DNA of 64,000 nt from an uncultured Chryseobacterium sp. (GTDB taxonomy: Bacteria; Bacteroidota; Bacteroidia; Flavobacteriales; Weeksellaceae): assembly GCA_913778085.1 (NCBI GenBank), contig CAJYXJ010000064.1, forward strand, positions 1 to 64,000, given 5' to 3'. Within the stretch, counting starts at the first letter, position 1. The number at the start of each line of letters is the position of its first letter. The notes beneath the pieces were generated by a model. It did not search any database. It saw only the letters and a program-made list of their open reading frames with translations, and was not told the DNA's origin. Of the stretch, positions 61,122 through 64,000 are shown piece after piece. A program made the translations under genes and the position numbers.

Positions 61122-62201
61122 ATGAAAAACATAATTATTACCGGAGGCGCCGGATTTATTGGCTCACACGTTGTAAGGGAATTTGTAAAAAATAATCCGG
61201 AGAGTACGATCATCAATCTTGATGCACTTACTTATGCCGGAAATCTAGAAAATCTGAAGGACATTGAAAATGAATCCAATTACGTTTTTGAAAAAGCAGA
61301 TATCACAAAACCTGAAGAATTAAGAAAAATATTCGAAAAATACAATCCGGATGCGGTAGTGCACCTTGCCGCTGAAAGCCATGTGGACAGAAGTATTACG
61401 GATCCGATGGCATTTATCAATACCAACGTCAACGGAACCGCCAACCTCCTGAACCTTTGCAAAGAATTCTGGACTTTGAACCCTGATCATACCCACGGAA
61501 GATTCCCGGATGAAAAAAGGACCAATCTTTTCTATCATGTCTCTACCGATGAGGTATACGGCAGCCTGGGAGAAACCGGATTCTTTCTTGAAACAACAGC
61601 TTATGACCCGCAGTCGCCGTATTCAGCATCCAAAGCTGCTTCGGATCATTTGGTAAGAGCGTACGGAAATACCTACGGGATGCCATTCATCATCTCCAAC
61701 TGTTCCAACAATTACGGCCCGAACCACTTTCCTGAAAAGCTGATACCCCTCTGTATCTCCAACATTATGAATGAAAGGCCTTTACCGATTTACGGTGATG
61801 GAAAATATACTAGAGACTGGTTATTTGTGATCGATCACGCAAAGGGAATTCACCAGATTTTCAACGAAGCCAGAACAGGTGAAACATACAATATCGGAGG
61901 ATTTAACGAATGGCAGAATATCGATCTTGTAAAAGAACTTATCAAACAGATGGATGCTAAACTAGGAAGACCTGAAGGCTACTCTGAAAAACTGATTACC
62001 TTTGTAAAAGACAGACCTGGGCACGATAAGCGATATGCCATTGATGCGACTAAGCTTAATAACGACCTGGGATGGAAACCTTCCGTAACGTTTGAAGAAG
62101 GCCTGGCAAAAACGATCGACTGGTATCTAGAAAATAAAGAGTGGCTTGAACATGTAACAAGCGGAGATTACCAGAAATATTATGAAAAACAGTACAACTA
62201 A
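61122..62201 (+). CDS. rfbB: dTDP-glucose 4,6-dehydratase
   Basis: 359 residues. It turns dTDP-glucose into dTDP-4-keto-6-deoxyglucose, the branch point to rhamnose and other deoxysugars. The Rossmann motif is ITGGAGFIGSHVVREF. The catalytic site has STDEVYGSLG, and YSASKAASDHLVRAYG supplies the Tyr-x3-Lys. Later ISNCSNNYGPNHFPEKLIPL is typical. It is in an operon with rfbA. Confidence 0.96.
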   Translation: MKNIIITGGAGFIGSHVVREFVKNNPESTIINLDALTYAGNLENLKDIENESNYVFEKADITKPEELRKIFEKYNPDAVVHLAAESHVDRSITDPMAFINTNVNGTANLLNLCKEFWTLNPDHTHGRFPDEKRTNLFYHVSTDEVYGSLGETGFFLETTAYDPQSPYSASKAASDHLVRAYGNTYGMPFIISNCSNNYGPNHFPEKLIPLCISNIMNERPLPIYGDGKYTRDWLFVIDHAKGIHQIFNEARTGETYNIGGFNEWQNIDLVKELIKQMDAKLGRPEGYSEKLITFVKDRPGHDKRYAIDATKLNNDLGWKPSVTFEEGLAKTIDWYLENKEWLEHVTSGDYQKYYEKQYN

Positions 62202-62216
62202 CACAGCACAAAACAG

Positions 62217-63080
62217 ATGAAAGGCATAATTTTAGCCGGAGGTTCCGGAACAAGACTTTACCCTCTTACCATTGCGGTCAGCAAACAGCTGATGCCTGTT
62301 TACGACAAACCGATGATTTACTATCCGCTGTCGACTCTATTGCTGGCGGGGATCAAAGATATTTTAATTATCACAACGCCACACGATCAGCCGGGCTTCA
62401 TAAAATTATTAGGAGACGGTTCGCAGATCGGATGCAATATTGAATATGTAGTTCAGCCAAGCCCAGACGGACTGGCACAGGCCTTTATTTTAGGAGATTC
62501 ATTTATCGGAGACGATGCGGCAGCACTCGTTTTAGGCGATAATATTTTCTATGGTTCCGAAATGGGAACGTTGCTCAAAAATAAGACAAATCCTGAAGGA
62601 GGTGTTGTCTTTGCCTACCACGTTTCCGATCCTGAGCGTTATGGAGTGGTAGAGTTCGATAACGATTTCAAAGCCGTGTCGATTGAGGAAAAACCTCTTC
62701 AGCCTAAATCCAACTACGCGGTTCCGGGATTATACTTCTATGATAATGAGGTGGTGGAAATTGCCAAAAACATCAAGCCCTCTCCACGAGGGGAGCTCGA
62801 AATTACCGATGTGAACAATGTATACCTTCAGAACGGAAAACTCGAAGTAGGTGTTCTGGATCGTGGAACAGCCTGGCTGGATACCGGAACATTCGATTCT
62901 CTTAATGACGCTTCGGAATTTGTAAGGGTTATCGAAAAGAGACAAGGCTTCAAAATCGGATGTATTGAAGAAATTGCTTTCAGGAATAAATTCATTAACG
63001 AAGAAAAATTATTGGAAACAGCAACGAAGTACGGGAAAAGCGGCTACGGTGAATATCTGAAGCAACTTGTAAAAGCTTAA
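62217..63080 (+). CDS. rfbA: Glucose-1-phosphate thymidylyltransferase
   Basis: 287 residues. It forms dTDP-glucose from Glc-1-P and dTTP. The nucleotide loop is [21 protein letters not shown], and [26 protein letters not shown] and GTAWLDTGT are conserved. It starts 15 bases after rfbB. rfbC and rfbD are not in the window. The following hairpin and a fresh -7 box suggest the transcript ends here. Confidence 0.96.
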   Translation: MKGIILAGGSGTRLYPLTIAVSKQLMPVYDKPMIYYPLSTLLLAGIKDILIITTPHDQPGFIKLLGDGSQIGCNIEYVVQPSPDGLAQAFILGDSFIGDDAAALVLGDNIFYGSEMGTLLKNKTNPEGGVVFAYHVSDPERYGVVEFDNDFKAVSIEEKPLQPKSNYAVPGLYFYDNEVVEIAKNIKPSPRGELEITDVNNVYLQNGKLEVGVLDRGTAWLDTGTFDSLNDASEFVRVIEKRQGFKIGCIEEIAFRNKFINEEKLLETATKYGKSGYGEYLKQLVKA

Positions 63081-63134
63081 TTTAATTTCATATCGTAAGT
63101 AAACATAGGCAGAATTGTGAATCTCTTGTTCCCA

Positions 63135-63161
63135 AGACATTTGTATCATCGAAAAATGTCT
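63135..63161 (+). terminator. Possible terminator after rfbA
   Basis: AGACATTT and AAATGTCT form an 8-bp stem over a loop of about 11 bases. The T-rich tail is weak, so the call is tentative. Confidence 0.4.
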
Positions 63162-63192
63162 CTTCTCTGCTTAAAGAAATTGATCGTTATTT

Positions 63193-63200
63193 TAACTTTG
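63193..63200 (+). promoter_or_regulatory. -7 box of the ABC exporter gene
   Basis: TAACTTTG matches TAnnTTTG, 13 bases before the TTG start. The -33 element is not clear. Confidence 0.45.
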
Positions 63201-63213
63201 CTAAAAATTTATT

Positions 63214-64000
63214 TTGAAAACCACCGTATATACTTCTGATAAAAAGACCCACTTTTTTCAGGAATTAAAAGCGATTTACAGAGATATAAAATCTTCCAGC
63301 TTTCTGGCCTACCAGATGGCGAAAAGAGATTTGCAGTCACAGTATCGGCAATCCCTTTTCGGATTTTTCTGGGCCTTCGCTCCTATTATTACCAATTCTT
63401 TGGTATGGATATTTTTAAACAGTTCAGGTACCGTAAACGTTAACGCAGAAAGCAGCATTCCTTATATTGCTTTTGTAGTAATCGGCACTACATTATGGAG
63501 CATCTTTACAGAAAGTATCCTTATTCCTCTTATTTCGGTAAACGCATCCCGGTCTATCCTTTCCAAAATTAATTTCCCTAAAGAAGCATTATTGATATCC
63601 GGCCTTTATAAGATGCTTTTCAACCTGCTGTTGAAGCTTCTTCTTATTGCCGGAATTCTTATTGTTTATGGAATAAAGCCCGGATATGAAATCTTGCTGT
63701 TTCCTTTTACATTATGTGTAATCACGGTTTTTTCTTTTATGCTGGGCCTATTTTTAACACCAATCGGGCTCATCTACACAGATATAAGCCGGCTGATTAC
63801 TACCGCTATATCTTTTATCATGTATATTACACCGGTAGTATATGCCGTTCCTACCAAAGGACTATTTAAAAAGCTTTTTGCCATTAATCCACTAACGTAT
63901 ATGTTCAATGATGCCCGCAACAGCCTGATTGGCCTGCCTCTGGAAAATATTACTTTCCTGATAATTGCAGCAGGAATAAGCTTTTTGCTTATGTTAATAG
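63214..64000 (+). CDS. ABC-2 type polysaccharide export permease (partial, Wzm-like)
   Basis: The frame is open for 262 codons to the window edge, with no stop. It starts at a TTG (MKTTVYTSDKKTHFF). The N terminus has FLAYQMAKRDLQSQYRQSLFGFFWAF, typical of TagG/Wzm/RfbD permeases. Several hydrophobic helices follow, plus FLTPIGLIYTDISRLI and AINPLTYMFNDARN, as expected for this exporter. The ATPase partner should lie beyond the window. With the upstream sugar-nucleotide genes it fits ABC-dependent O-antigen or capsule export. Confidence 0.88.
   Translation, partial: MKTTVYTSDKKTHFFQELKAIYRDIKSSSFLAYQMAKRDLQSQYRQSLFGFFWAFAPIITNSLVWIFLNSSGTVNVNAESSIPYIAFVVIGTTLWSIFTESILIPLISVNASRSILSKINFPKEALLISGLYKMLFNLLLKLLLIAGILIVYGIKPGYEILLFPFTLCVITVFSFMLGLFLTPIGLIYTDISRLITTAISFIMYITPVVYAVPTKGLFKKLFAINPLTYMFNDARNSLIGLPLENITFLIIAAGISFLLMLI

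Overview
The window comes from a Bacteroidota chromosome, most probably Chryseobacterium or a close relative in the Weeksellaceae. The evidence is AT-rich DNA with almost no Shine-Dalgarno sites, recurrent TAnnTTTG -7 boxes (several with TTG exactly 19 bases upstream), a SusC/SusD pair, GLPGLI and Porin_10-like proteins, bacillithiol synthesis (BshC), and the order rpsL-rpsG-fusA-rpsJ without tuf. No phage, plasmid, integron or CRISPR locus is visible. The only transposase is a 39-codon tail at the left edge.

Layout. 0-6 kb: transposase tail, a GLPGLI protein, the str operon (reverse strand) and a GT-C-like membrane protein. 6-16 kb: dps, pncB, two divergent GG-leader Cys-rich peptides, a DUF5995-like protein, an SGNH hydrolase, rmuC, a TrmH-family methyltransferase, an Ala/Lys-rich lipoprotein, and a two-gene membrane protein/lipoprotein operon that runs into a 5-formyl-THF cyclo-ligase gene. 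16-26 kb: trhO, an HtrA protease, ridA, lptD divergent from an amidase gene, and three tRNA-Glu genes around rpsT. 26-36 kb: a reverse-strand block of envelope metal and redox genes: outer-membrane barrel, MbnH-like dihaem protein, MbnP, signal-peptide-bearing SOD, SCO, YHS lipoprotein, two paralogous Cys-motif small proteins, a Zn/Cd-type P-ATPase, a Fur regulator, and the wreck of an RND-efflux adaptor beside a DUF6660-like gene. 36-46 kb: aroQ, pckA, fabD with a GYDIA-type GHMP kinase, a LysM/receptor-like protein, bshC and a porin. 46-51 kb: a SusCD pair. 51-56 kb: rimP-nusA-infB. 56-64 kb: a forward polysaccharide cluster (ugd, two membrane proteins, GT2, rfbB, rfbA) followed by the start of an ABC-2 exporter permease that runs off the window.

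How the genes may work together. The most distinctive region is 26-36 kb. A tightly coupled MbnP-MbnH-barrel operon lies next to SCO, YHS and Cys-motif genes that are themselves overlapping or 3 bp apart. This suggests an extracytoplasmic copper and redox handling module, with cytosolic metal export by the P-ATPase under an adjacent Fur-type regulator. A frameshifted CusB-like remnant implies that an RND copper/silver pump was once encoded here and has been lost. Other points for follow-up are the pair of six-cysteine GG-leader peptides at 8.3-8.9 kb, an inverted dispersed repeat pair at 32.2 and 36.5 kb, and a GC-rich unexplained block after the tRNA genes.
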